Assembly (NCBI RefSeq): GCF_017355855.1
Contig: NZ_JAFEWD010000002.1
Location: 682,001 to 746,000, forward strand
Direction: 5' to 3'
Length of the DNA stretch: 64,000 nt
From: Pedobacter sp. SYSU D00535
GTDB lineage: Bacteria; Bacteroidota; Bacteroidia; Sphingobacteriales; Sphingobacteriaceae
In this document: one piece after another, positions 36,705 through 44,351 of the stretch
Layout of the letters: each line of letters begins with the position of its first letter
Numbering within the stretch: position 1 is the stretch's first letter
Made by a program: the position numbers and the translations under genes
The notes under the pieces: generated by a model
Told to the model about the DNA's origin: nothing
What the model saw: the letters and a program-made list of their open reading frames with translations, nothing else
The model's database searches: none

Positions 36705-38062
36705 CTATAGAGAAGACTGTTAGATGAATTCAGGTCGCTATTAGGAAGAGAGGTTAATTTGTAAACTTCATTCTCATTCTTTTCATCCTCGATTAATTTT
36801 ACAAAAGCATCTTCCACATCATCCAAAAACTTCGCTACCTTCAAATGCCCGTCATATCCATTATCCAATTCCTGCAACTTCTCAAAGGGAATATAAACAG
36901 ATAAATAAAAACCAAGAGAAAGCGTTAAATACTTTCTTTGAGATTGCTTGAAATTAGACTCCCATTTTGCCTGTCCTCGCCAATCCTTGTTCAAATGTTC
37001 ATCCATAAATTTCTCAAATTCAAGCCATTCCTCTCGCTTGTGCCAACCTGAAATATCTTTAAAATTTTCTAAAGTATGCGTTTCTTTCCCTGGGTGCAGC
37101 TCAGAATCAGAAGCAGTTACACCACCTATAAATCTATTAAAATGACACAGCTTATATTCTCGGACAACGGAAAGCGAAAATTTCTCGTCAGCCACTTCGA
37201 GTTCTGTCTTATACTTCCAATGCATTTTGTTAGAATATACATGCCAGCCTTGAGTTTTAGTATTCCCAGGCCAAATTTGAATTACAAGATCAGTTTTTGA
37301 AAAGTAAGGGATAATTTCGGTTGCCCAAGGCTTATTCAACCTCATTGCGGTACGATCATACGTCCTAAGCAAATTCTCCCCATTTCTAGTAGAACCCATT
37401 GCATAGAATAGCCTCTCGTAAATCCCTTTGCTTTCCGCTGTAAGAAATTTCAACGGCGTAGTTGGAATCCAAGAAGAGTATTTATCGTGCAGTAAATCAA
37501 TAAAGTCATCTAGGAAAATTGAACTCCTACTGGTCATTGAATTAAAATTCTTCGTCTGAAATAATAATGCAGCGAGCTCCGCCCAGCTAATTCCTCTGTA
37601 AATTGGCTGAATAGCATTCTCGATGAAAATACAGGTTTGCTGATGCAACTGCTTTCGACAGTCTTCGGGAGTCCTTTTTATTTCGAAAATGATTAGAATA
37701 TCGTTAATTTGGATAGTTAAGTCAGTAATGTTCTTTTTAGCTAATTTTGGAGCTAATTGAAAGGACTTATCAAAAGGAAGCGCAACTTCAGTAAGAGCAA
37801 TCGCATACAATTTTCGACATTGCTCTACCAAACCTTCAGTGTTTTGCTGGATATCCACTTTAAAACTTCGTTCGTTGGGACCCGTATTAACAATAAAATC
37901 CAAATCTTCCCTTTCAAGATACTTCTCCAGAAACCGATACATCAATAAATTATCGTGAGTCAGGCAAAGTGCTAATGCTCTTGTCAGGTTGTTCTCTAAA
38001 ATCGTGTTGTCTTCACTTTGATGATAATGGCGGAAAAGTTTCAGGTGTTTATCTAAACTCAT
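36701..38062 (-). CDS. PD-(D/E)XK nuclease-like protein, uncharacterised
   Basis: A 453-residue protein. A nuclease-like core is visible: D114 in NITDLTIQ, then DILIIFEIKR giving E127-x-K129, and Q138 in RKQLHQQ, i.e. D-x12-ExK-x8-Q as in PD-(D/E)XK nucleases. The N-terminus (ENNLTRALALCL) matches openings seen in some restriction-like defence proteins. The C-terminal 250 residues are unassigned. It is convergent with the Septu-like pair, with stops overlapping. No signal peptide is present, so it acts in the cytoplasm. A single-gene defence nuclease is my inference; the family was not recognised. Confidence 0.65.
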   Translation of the reverse strand: MSLDKHLKLFRHYHQSEDNTILENNLTRALALCLTHDNLLMYRFLEKYLEREDLDFIVNTGPNERSFKVDIQQNTEGLVEQCRKLYAIALTEVALPFDKSFQLAPKLAKKNITDLTIQINDILIIFEIKRTPEDCRKQLHQQTCIFIENAIQPIYRGISWAELAALLFQTKNFNSMTSRSSIFLDDFIDLLHDKYSSWIPTTPLKFLTAESKGIYERLFYAMGSTRNGENLLRTYDRTAMRLNKPWATEIIPYFSKTDLVIQIWPGNTKTQGWHVYSNKMHWKYKTELEVADEKFSLSVVREYKLCHFNRFIGGVTASDSELHPGKETHTLENFKDISGWHKREEWLEFEKFMDEHLNKDWRGQAKWESNFKQSQRKYLTLSLGFYLSVYIPFEKLQELDNGYDGHLKVAKFLDDVEDAFVKLIEDEKNENEVYKLTSLPNSDLNSSNSLLYS

Positions 38063-38253
38063 AAAGAAAATTTAGGCTAAGATAATTGTTCGTTCAAGTT
38101 TTCCTTTTTTGAGTCTCTTAATCATGTTGGATTTTATCACAAAGTAACTTCTGCCGTTTTATCCCAAGAGATTTTCTATTTTAACACACTGTATTCGATG
38201 ATGTTAGCATTTTCCCAAGATGGGAAGACATTCTGTTCGGCCATATGTAGTAA

Positions 38254-39900
38254 TTACTTACTGGCTGTGAAAAAATCGAGGGACATTGGCATATTAATAG
38301 CTGAATAAATTCCTTTGGTTTCATTATATCCAATTGGATTCTGTTCAATCAGGAACTGCAGACTTTGCTTAAGTTCTGGAATAAATAAGTCTTCGATCAT
38401 TGTAATAAATTTACCGGATGTCTCATATGCCTTTTTTACTGCGGCGAAGTCCGGCTGATGAAATGTTTTAATTATTGAATCAATCGCTGGCCTATTTTTT
38501 TCTAAAGGATGTAATGGATAATCTCTGTCATAGTATATTTCTCCAATCCTGTTATGGATAGCATCTTCTTCATAATGCACATACTTGTTCCTCAAAGTCA
38601 TTAACTCCTTAGTCTCCCTGTAGATATTACTGCCCATATCTATGTCTTCTGTCAATATTAGTGAGTAAAATCTTAGATTTTTAACTCGTTGGGCGAATTC
38701 TAGTTTTAAAAATCGAGATAATACATCGGGATATAGTTTTAATTCCGGTGTACTGCCAATTCGGATTACTAAGTTTAAATAAGACTCTACCTTAAATGCA
38801 GCATGAAGAACCATGGATTTCGCAAGTGTATGGTAGCGAACACTATTAGCGGAAAATGCTTCCAACGCTGATGAATACTTACTCATATCGGCTTGCTCAC
38901 TTACGTGGGTAGCTGGCGCCTCTGGAACCGTCAAATCAATTTCCTCAATTTCTTTCCAAAGCGTCTCCACGCAACGACTATAGCTTTGATAATGGTTGAT
39001 ATAAATCGTATGCTTTTCAAATGTTTTTATCTTCGCTTCAATCTCTTTTATATTACGCTCGATATTGTCTTTGAAAAATAGTTCAACGTCAAACTCCCCG
39101 TCAAAGTAATATTGGACTTCAATAATAAACGGTGTTCTCCAGATGTGAATAAAGCCTTTTTTACATTCTAGTACAAAATCCCACCATATCGTATTATCCA
39201 ATGGTTTTTTAACTTTCAAAAGATCAAAGAAACCGTTCGGCTGCTGGGAAACTTTCAGTGTCAGTAATGCATAAAGTTTGACAACATCCAAGTTCAAGGG
39301 TGATATCCCAATCACTTTAAACTTTTTGACGTTAGCAATATTACTTCGATACTTTGTTGGATGATCTCGCCAATTATTGATGTCTTGATAATTTTCGTCG
39401 TTAGAGATAAAATGAGGACAACTCTTATTAGTAATTTCTGATCCATGAAAGACTAGGTTCCTAAGCCCCATGCGCACTTCGTACAAATCCAAACCATGGT
39501 TCCTTTGCTCCTTGATCTTTTTGTCGTAGTAATAAACAGCAAGGAAAAATTTATCCACAATAAGTGCCATCCACGTATAGACTTGCATCGAAGATGTGTT
39601 TTGAAAATCCTCAATGAAGCTGATTTCTGGAAGACTAAAATCATGAGGGATGATGTTATTAGCTTCTATAATATTAGCAATACGTTCATTTACTGGATTA
39701 GCACTAATCTGGAAAACTGTGCCAGGAACAACCTCAAATTGATGAAGATTTTCTCTGCCTAATTCTTTTTTCTCATTGTAAGTCCAAGAGGTTGGAATCA
39801 TTATACTAAATATACTTTCAGGATCTTTAAATAATTTCATAGCATGAGTGGTACTTGTGTTCTTTATCCTAATGCTTTTTACCGGGACAGAAATATACAA
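38254..39900 (-). CDS. Large protein with HEPN-like C-terminal domain
   Basis: A 548-residue protein of unknown family. The helical C-terminal region (about 345-530) starts with HTLAKSMVLHAAFKVESYLN and carries LRNKYVH (R437-N438-x3-H442), which fits the Rx4-6H signature of HEPN ribonucleases. A second RNxxxH (R147-H152) occurs in the N-terminal part. ATG codon 21 (39840) is an alternative start because the next residues read MKLFKDPESIFS. It is on the minus strand 192 nt upstream of the PD-(D/E)XK gene and could be co-transcribed with it. A stress- or phage-triggered RNase is inferred, not shown. Confidence 0.6.
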   Translation of the reverse strand: MYISVPVKSIRIKNTSTTHAMKLFKDPESIFSIMIPTSWTYNEKKELGRENLHQFEVVPGTVFQISANPVNERIANIIEANNIIPHDFSLPEISFIEDFQNTSSMQVYTWMALIVDKFFLAVYYYDKKIKEQRNHGLDLYEVRMGLRNLVFHGSEITNKSCPHFISNDENYQDINNWRDHPTKYRSNIANVKKFKVIGISPLNLDVVKLYALLTLKVSQQPNGFFDLLKVKKPLDNTIWWDFVLECKKGFIHIWRTPFIIEVQYYFDGEFDVELFFKDNIERNIKEIEAKIKTFEKHTIYINHYQSYSRCVETLWKEIEEIDLTVPEAPATHVSEQADMSKYSSALEAFSANSVRYHTLAKSMVLHAAFKVESYLNLVIRIGSTPELKLYPDVLSRFLKLEFAQRVKNLRFYSLILTEDIDMGSNIYRETKELMTLRNKYVHYEEDAIHNRIGEIYYDRDYPLHPLEKNRPAIDSIIKTFHQPDFAAVKKAYETSGKFITMIEDLFIPELKQSLQFLIEQNPIGYNETKGIYSAINMPMSLDFFTASK

Positions 39901-40035
39901 TTTTTGCGAAGATCACGTCCGCTTAGCCTGTAAAATATAAGGCATTTTAAGACCCTAATTTCACGTAGACCCAAGGGTTTCTCTCATTAATTCTACACTA
40001 ATTTAGCTTCCAGTACTCACACGGTTACGCTACGC

Positions 40036-40100
40036 CAAGGTAGTATTCAAAAAATGGGTATCCCTTCGGGAGCCTCCGCATTTTTCGAATCTCCACCTTG
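40036..40100. repeat. Long imperfect inverted repeat upstream of radC
   Basis: CAAGGT (40036-40041) with ATTCAAAAAATG (40045-40056) mirrors CATTTTTCGAAT (40079-40090) with ACCTTG (40095-40100). The mismatches are one base in the 12-bp arm and a 3/4-nt internal loop. The 22-nt loop contains CCCTTCGGG. The structure lies in the 269-bp gap between the HEPN-like gene and radC, 70 nt before the radC ATG. Confidence 0.55.
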
Positions 40101-40169
40101 ACCTTAGTGAGACCTGAAAGCTCAGCGATGCACATAATTAATTCATTTCAAACTTTAAAGAATCCAATT

Positions 40170-40640
40170 ATGAAAAAGCATCAAGTAACAAACGAATTAT
40201 TCCAGGTAGCAGAAGTAAGAATATCCTACTGCCCACGGATAAAAGCTAAAGATAGACTACAAGTCAATAGCTCTAACGAGTGCATGAACATCTTTAGAAA
40301 AGCTTGGGATCAAGACTTAATTGAATACCAGGAAGAGTTTAAAGCTATGTTTCTAAATCGTGGAAACAGAGTAATCGGAATTTATTCAGTATCAAAAGGA
40401 GGTACAGCAGGAACTGTTGCTGACCCAAAACTTATCTTTGCAGCGGCTTTAAAAGCTAGCGCCAGCTCTATAATCTTATGCCATAATCACCCGTCAGGAA
40501 ATCTTAAGCCGTCTCAAGCGGATATCAATCTCACGAGGAAATTAAAGGATGGAGCTAACCTATTAGAAATATCAGTTCTTGACCATATAATCTTGACCAT
40601 GTTTGATTATTTTTCATTTGCTGATGAAGGGCTACTATAA
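40170..40640 (+). CDS. radC: RadC-family JAB/MPN-domain protein
   Basis: A RadC-like protein of about 156 residues from the ATG at 40170. The open frame reaches back to a TTG-type start at 40098, but MKKHQVTNELFQVAEVRISY is the conserved family opening. The JAMM metal motif is HNHPSGNLKPSQAD. RadC proteins of this short type are frequent in Bacteroidota conjugative elements. A nuclease or helicase-linked role in element DNA processing is often proposed but is not established. It faces the conjugation core. Confidence 0.88.
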   Translation: MKKHQVTNELFQVAEVRISYCPRIKAKDRLQVNSSNECMNIFRKAWDQDLIEYQEEFKAMFLNRGNRVIGIYSVSKGGTAGTVADPKLIFAAALKASASSIILCHNHPSGNLKPSQADINLTRKLKDGANLLEISVLDHIILTMFDYFSFADEGLL

Positions 40641-40704
40641 GCCCTATTTTTGATCGATTTTTTGAAATTTCTGAGATTTTAGAACTTGGGTATAGTAAAA
40701 TAAG

Positions 40705-40734
40705 ACACATGCTGAGATGTGTAAATTCTTTACA
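40705..40734 (+). promoter_or_regulatory. Paired palindromes upstream of HEPN-like/Abi-alpha operon
   Basis: ACACAT-gctgag-ATGTGT (40705-40722) overlaps TGTAAA-ttc-TTTACA (40720-40734), both perfect. They lie 32 nt before the first gene of a two-gene operon and are candidates for an autoregulatory operator. Confidence 0.45.
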
Positions 40735-40766
40735 TTTAAGGGTAATTTAAATAATAATTTTTGACG

Positions 40767-41393
40767 ATGCAGCCGATATTTTCAAGAAATGAAGATTATA
40801 ATAAAATAGCTTTTCTTAACTGGCGAATTGAGCAATACAGCGATATTTTAAATATGGTAAATATTGCTGATGGCTTTATGAAATCAGCTATCGAGCTTTC
40901 AAATTTCGCATTAACAAATAACAGAGAAAAAGTCGCTGATATTCTTATTTTTCCTATTTTAACTAATGCAAATCACAGTATCGAGTTGTATTTAAAGGCG
41001 ATAATGTGGATGTTAAACAAAAAGATGGGAGAGGAATTAAAGATAGAGGGAAAGCATAACATTCGTCAAATTTACGCAACAGTCCGGTCAAAAATCAAGT
41101 CTTATGGTGGAGGTCTTTCTTTAAAGGATTTTACTGAAAGCACACTTGGACTATCCCTATATATTGAGGAACTATTTGAAAAGACAAATGCAACCCCAAA
41201 AGAAGATAAAATGGACTTTTCAAGGTATCCTTTCAGTGAAAAATACGTAAATCATTTTTATGTTGATGAGATCGGAAATGTAGAAGTTGATCTGGAAAAT
41301 TTTATTAGTCGTTTCACTGAGATACATCAAAGCTTGGACCGAATTTCTGAATACCTTTATTATATAGAATTAAATCAAGAACAAGATTTTTAA
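40767..41393 (+). CDS. HEPN-like helical protein, partner of Abi-alpha gene
   Basis: A 208-residue protein from ATG 40767 (a TTG two codons earlier is also open). The segment FPILTNANHSIELYLKAIMW followed by KHNIRQI resembles the helix pair of HEPN-fold proteins (NHxIELxLKA). A clear catalytic RNxxxH is missing; only RFTEIH near the C-terminus has the spacing. It is followed after 4 nt by a DUF4393/Abi-alpha protein, giving a toxin/antitoxin-like two-gene layout. The family is inferred from the helical motif only. Confidence 0.65.
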   Translation: MQPIFSRNEDYNKIAFLNWRIEQYSDILNMVNIADGFMKSAIELSNFALTNNREKVADILIFPILTNANHSIELYLKAIMWMLNKKMGEELKIEGKHNIRQIYATVRSKIKSYGGGLSLKDFTESTLGLSLYIEELFEKTNATPKEDKMDFSRYPFSEKYVNHFYVDEIGNVEVDLENFISRFTEIHQSLDRISEYLYYIELNQEQDF

Positions 41394-41397
41394 ACGA

Positions 41398-42024
41398 ATG
41401 GAGATTAAAGTTAAAGCACTTGATACGTTAGCTGAAGGGGCTAAGTATTTTCTTCAAAAAGTCATCACGCCTCCTATTGAAAAACTGGGATTATTATTAA
41501 CTGATAACGTCAAGCTATGGCGATTCAAAAATCAAGTAAAAATATTGGCAGCAGCGGAGCAACACTTGAAAAAACATGGAGTTCGAACAAGAAAAGTTGC
41601 ATTAAAAATCCTCACGCCAATGCTTGAGGAGTCGTCAATTGAAGAAGATGAATCTTTGCAGGACAAATGGGCGGCGTTAATTGCAAACACTGTATCAGAA
41701 GATAGTAAAATAAATACAACGCTTTTTACTCATATCCTTAGTCAGCTTACAAGGTTAGAAGCAGAGGTGTTTGAGCTTATATTTGACGAATGCTGCACTT
41801 ACAAAAATTCTGATGGAGGCATAATTATCGAACAGAATACCTCTAATTTTAGAGCATTACAAATTAAGAGTTTTGCCCCTGCTATAAACAATTGTGATAT
41901 AATTATCGATAATTTACTTCGCTTAAGACTTATTCAGGAAGTTAAAACGTACAGTTTAACCATAAACACTATTACTGTATCAGCTCTTGGAAGGGATTTT
42001 TTGTTGGCTTGTCGTTATGACTAG
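41398..42024 (+). CDS. Abi-alpha (DUF4393) abortive-infection-type protein
   Basis: A 208-residue protein with the Abi-alpha signature: a helical N-terminal part (DNVKLWRFKNQVKILAAAEQHL) leading to LKILTPMLEESSIEEDESLQDKWAALIANTVSE. That matches the hallmark of DUF4393 proteins linked to abortive phage infection. The C-terminal half (about 115-208) resembles a winged-helix. It is second in an operon with the HEPN-like gene and its stop ends the accessory island before the conjugation core. The biochemical activity of the family is not established. Confidence 0.75.
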   Translation: MEIKVKALDTLAEGAKYFLQKVITPPIEKLGLLLTDNVKLWRFKNQVKILAAAEQHLKKHGVRTRKVALKILTPMLEESSIEEDESLQDKWAALIANTVSEDSKINTTLFTHILSQLTRLEAEVFELIFDECCTYKNSDGGIIIEQNTSNFRALQIKSFAPAINNCDIIIDNLLRLRLIQEVKTYSLTINTITVSALGRDFLLACRYD

Positions 42025-42194
42025 TTTGATTATTCAATGCTGGCAAGTCATGAGCTAGCTTCATAATAATTCAAAACCTACCAGTATCACCTCGACTGTA
42101 ATAGACGGAAGTCTAAATAATCTTTCAAAATTATTTAAGGTATCACCCCTCAATCCACCCCCAATTCCCATTTTCTTACCATCAACTTTGTCCC

Positions 42195-42413
42195 ATCAGC
42201 CGGGGCAAGCCCGGAGTTCTTTGACTTCGAGGGATGAAGCATTTTCGGTGAGGAGCCGGAAATTACAGTGCAGTCAGCGCAGCAGGAGTACCTACAAGTA
42301 GGTGTTCTTCCCGCAGTTGATGAACCATAGGCAGCCAGTTTTGGCGGGTATGTAGATACCTACGTGGGTAATCCCGGTTGGGAGAGGGGGCGCAAGCCCC
42401 TTTTCTGTTTTTA
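42195..42413 (+). promoter_or_regulatory. GC-rich structured leader with terminator before primase
   Basis: In the 417-bp gap after the Abi-alpha gene the base composition rises sharply. CCGGG-gcaag-CCCGG (about 42200-42214), ACCTAC-aa-GTAGGT (42290-42303) and an intrinsic terminator GGGGC-GCAA-GCCCC followed by TTTTCTGTTTTTA (42387-42413) are visible. The terminator sits 29 nt before the primase ATG, inside its probable leader, so transcription of the primase may be attenuated, or a short RNA may end here. The segment 42025-42194 shows nothing clear. Confidence 0.6.
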
Positions 42414-42441
42414 TAGGGCAGCGTCCCGCTACATCGATCCT

Positions 42442-43398
42442 ATGAAAAATATTAGTGCAGCTGAAATCAGGGACGAGGTCTCCCTGGTCGATCTATTAAC
42501 ACGTCTTGGCTACGAGCCGAAGCGACATTACGGAAAGGAACTTTTGTATATCTCAATGCTCCGTGAGTGCGATACTTCTCCTTCCTTCTGTGTAAATGGA
42601 GAGTTAAATGTCTGGTTCGATCACGGCACAGGTAAGGGAGGGAACATTATTGATTTCGGTCTCGCTTACTGGCCCCGTTTAACCTTTCCTGAAGTTCTGC
42701 AAAAGATCGCTGAAGTATGTGCGGCGGATATGATTGCCACCGAACCACTTCGTCCGAAACTGGAGAAACCCAGACTAGCTGTAAAATTGCCTAATTATAA
42801 GATTGAACATATTGGCGAGCTTCCGTTCGATGGTCCAATTGCGTCTTACCTAAAGGCGCGGGGAATCTTTGAGGAAGGCAAAGGGTGTTTGCGCGAGATC
42901 TTTTATTATGTAGAAGATGAGAAAAAGTTCCGCAAGCATTTCCAGGCTGCTGGTTGGCAAAATGAGAACGGGGGATGGGAAGTTAGGACCAAGCATTTCA
43001 AGGGTTGTCTGGGCCGAAAGGGATTAACCGTTATTGAAAGAGATAAAAATAAACTTTCTGTATTTGAAGGGTTTATGGATTACTTGAGTTGGAAGAAAGA
43101 CAGCCCGGAAGAGAAGGACAGTACGATTATTTTAAACGGAGTCGGGTTTCTCGACGCTGCCATAAAACGGGCTAGAACTTACAAACTTATCAACTTATAC
43201 TTCGATCTTGACAAAGCAGGAAGAGCCGCAAACAAGGCTTTTACGGAAGCTCATCCAAATGCCGTTGATCGATCTTCGGCTTACATTGGCTACCATGACT
43301 ATAATGAGAAACACATCGCCGAGGAAAAACAGAAGCAGCAGCTTTTGCAGGAACCTCCAGGTTTTTTCGAGAGGATCAAAGTTCCTTTTCGTCGTTAG
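42442..43398 (+). CDS. CHC2/TOPRIM-type DNA primase of conjugative element
   Basis: A protein of 318 residues from ATG 42442. An upstream open extension to 42364 runs through the terminator and is not favoured. The N-terminus (AAEIRDEVSLVDLLTRLGYEPKRHYG... SPSFCVNGELNVWFDHGTGKGGNIIDFG) is the degenerate zinc-ribbon fold of CHC2 primases. A TOPRIM-like half follows with VFEGFMDYLSWK and INLYFDLDKAGRAANKAF. It is related to TraP-type primases of Bacteroidota conjugative elements and would prime complementary-strand synthesis in the recipient. It precedes the candidate oriT. Confidence 0.82.
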   Translation: MKNISAAEIRDEVSLVDLLTRLGYEPKRHYGKELLYISMLRECDTSPSFCVNGELNVWFDHGTGKGGNIIDFGLAYWPRLTFPEVLQKIAEVCAADMIATEPLRPKLEKPRLAVKLPNYKIEHIGELPFDGPIASYLKARGIFEEGKGCLREIFYYVEDEKKFRKHFQAAGWQNENGGWEVRTKHFKGCLGRKGLTVIERDKNKLSVFEGFMDYLSWKKDSPEEKDSTIILNGVGFLDAAIKRARTYKLINLYFDLDKAGRAANKAFTEAHPNAVDRSSAYIGYHDYNEKHIAEEKQKQQLLQEPPGFFERIKVPFRR

Positions 43399-43403
43399 CT
43401 GGT

Positions 43404-43634
43404 ATATCCTGATATCGAAGCATCTGGTTATCCCGCTGTGAACTTATCTATATCGAAATATATCTAAGAACTTACTTATCCAGATTGATAACTTCTACCT
43501 GTCCAGATAGTGAGATAAGTTCTATCCAGATATATAATCATCAGGATATACGGATTAACCGATATCGGGATTTATAAATAGATGCTATCTGAATATTGAA
43601 CTATCTGGATAATGGGATCATTTTAAATCCGGAT
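43404..43634. repeat. Cluster of palindromic ATCCAGAT/ATCTGGAT octamers
   Basis: Related octamers occur at 43406 (ATCCTGAT), 43422 (ATCTGGTT), 43478 (ATCCAGAT), 43501 (GTCCAGAT), 43524 (ATCCAGAT), 43540 (ATCAGGAT), 43587 (ATCTGAAT), 43603 (ATCTGGAT) and 43627 (ATCCGGAT). Start-to-start distances fall into 16 nt (406-422, 524-540, 587-603) and 23-24 nt (478-501-524, 603-627). The array is AT-rich and lies between primase and mobilisation genes. It resembles an iteron or multimer-binding site for a relaxosome or partition-type protein. Confidence 0.6.
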
Positions 43635-43865
43635 GTTTAGAAATACATCAGCATATATATATTCAAATCAATGGATATACAGCTTTTTAGATATTAATTT
43701 ATTTAGATCAGAAGATATCGGAATATAAGTTTCCGGGAAGATCTCATCAATATGCTCTGAAATACTCTTAAGCTTTAATTCTTCTTTTGCAAAGGAAGGT
43801 TCGAGGTTTGTAGAAAGGCTTGAATCGACAGCTTTACTAATAGCTTCGTTTTTGTTTTTGTAACT

Positions 43866-43937
43866 GCAAGTTGTGCTTTTGTGGCCACAAAAACTTGCCC
43901 TTTAGCAGGGGGGACAAAAGTTGCAACTCCTTTTGTC
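43866..43937. other. Candidate origin of transfer: two adjacent hairpins
   Basis: GCAAG (43866-43870) and CTTGC (43894-43898) enclose the palindrome TTTTGTGGCCACAAAA (43877-43892). Fifteen nt on, after a GGGGGG run, GACAAAAG (43913-43920) and CTTTTGTC (43930-43937) form a perfect 8-bp stem around TTGCAAC. The block is 25 nt upstream of the MobC gene and 410 nt before the relaxase, the usual place for oriT. No nick site can be assigned by eye. Confidence 0.6.
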
Positions 43938-43961
43938 TTGAAGAGCTGAATTTTCAAATCA

Positions 43962-44351
43962 ATGATCATGGCAGAAAAGAAACAATTGCGAGACAGGGTT
44001 ATAAAAGTCCGGTTGAATGAGCAAGAGTTTCAGGCCTTGCTTGCATTGGAGAAAGAGCTTGGGATTAACAGGACCGATCTCATTCGAAAGAGATTGTTTC
44101 ACAACACCAATGCTGTCTTTATAAACGCGAAGGAACTACTACGACTTCTTCACTTGCTTGGAGGTGAGATCGGAAGAGTAGGAAACAATATAAATCAGTT
44201 AGCAAAGCATGCCAATGTAATGAGTAAAATGGGCGTCTTATCAGATGAAATAATAAAGGATTTCGAGGAGCTTTTTGGCAATTATATCAAACTGCAAGGC
44301 GAGTTAGATCGGTTACTGCGTCAACTGCTTCGTGTATTAAACACGCGATGA
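43962..44351 (+). CDS. MobC-type relaxosome accessory protein
   Basis: A 129-residue DNA-binding accessory protein. The N-terminus (DRVIKVRLNEQEFQALLALEKELGINRTDLIRKRL) is a ribbon-helix-helix and the C-terminal LLHLLGGEIGRVGNNINQLAKHAN is the MobC family signature. It would bind near oriT and help melt the nick region for the relaxase. ATG 43962 or a second ATG at 43968 may be used. It overlaps the relaxase gene by four bases (ATGA). Confidence 0.88.
   Translation: MIMAEKKQLRDRVIKVRLNEQEFQALLALEKELGINRTDLIRKRLFHNTNAVFINAKELLRLLHLLGGEIGRVGNNINQLAKHANVMSKMGVLSDEIIKDFEELFGNYIKLQGELDRLLRQLLRVLNTR

Noticed and set aside
42364-42441. Upstream extension of the primase frame
   Set aside because: The extension runs through an intrinsic terminator and gives an untypical N-terminus; the ATG at 42442 starts at the conserved primase sequence.
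43775-43969. A minus-strand 64-codon frame across the candidate oriT
   Set aside because: Its sequence reflects the inverted repeats of the oriT-like region and would overlap the mobC start; no support for translation.
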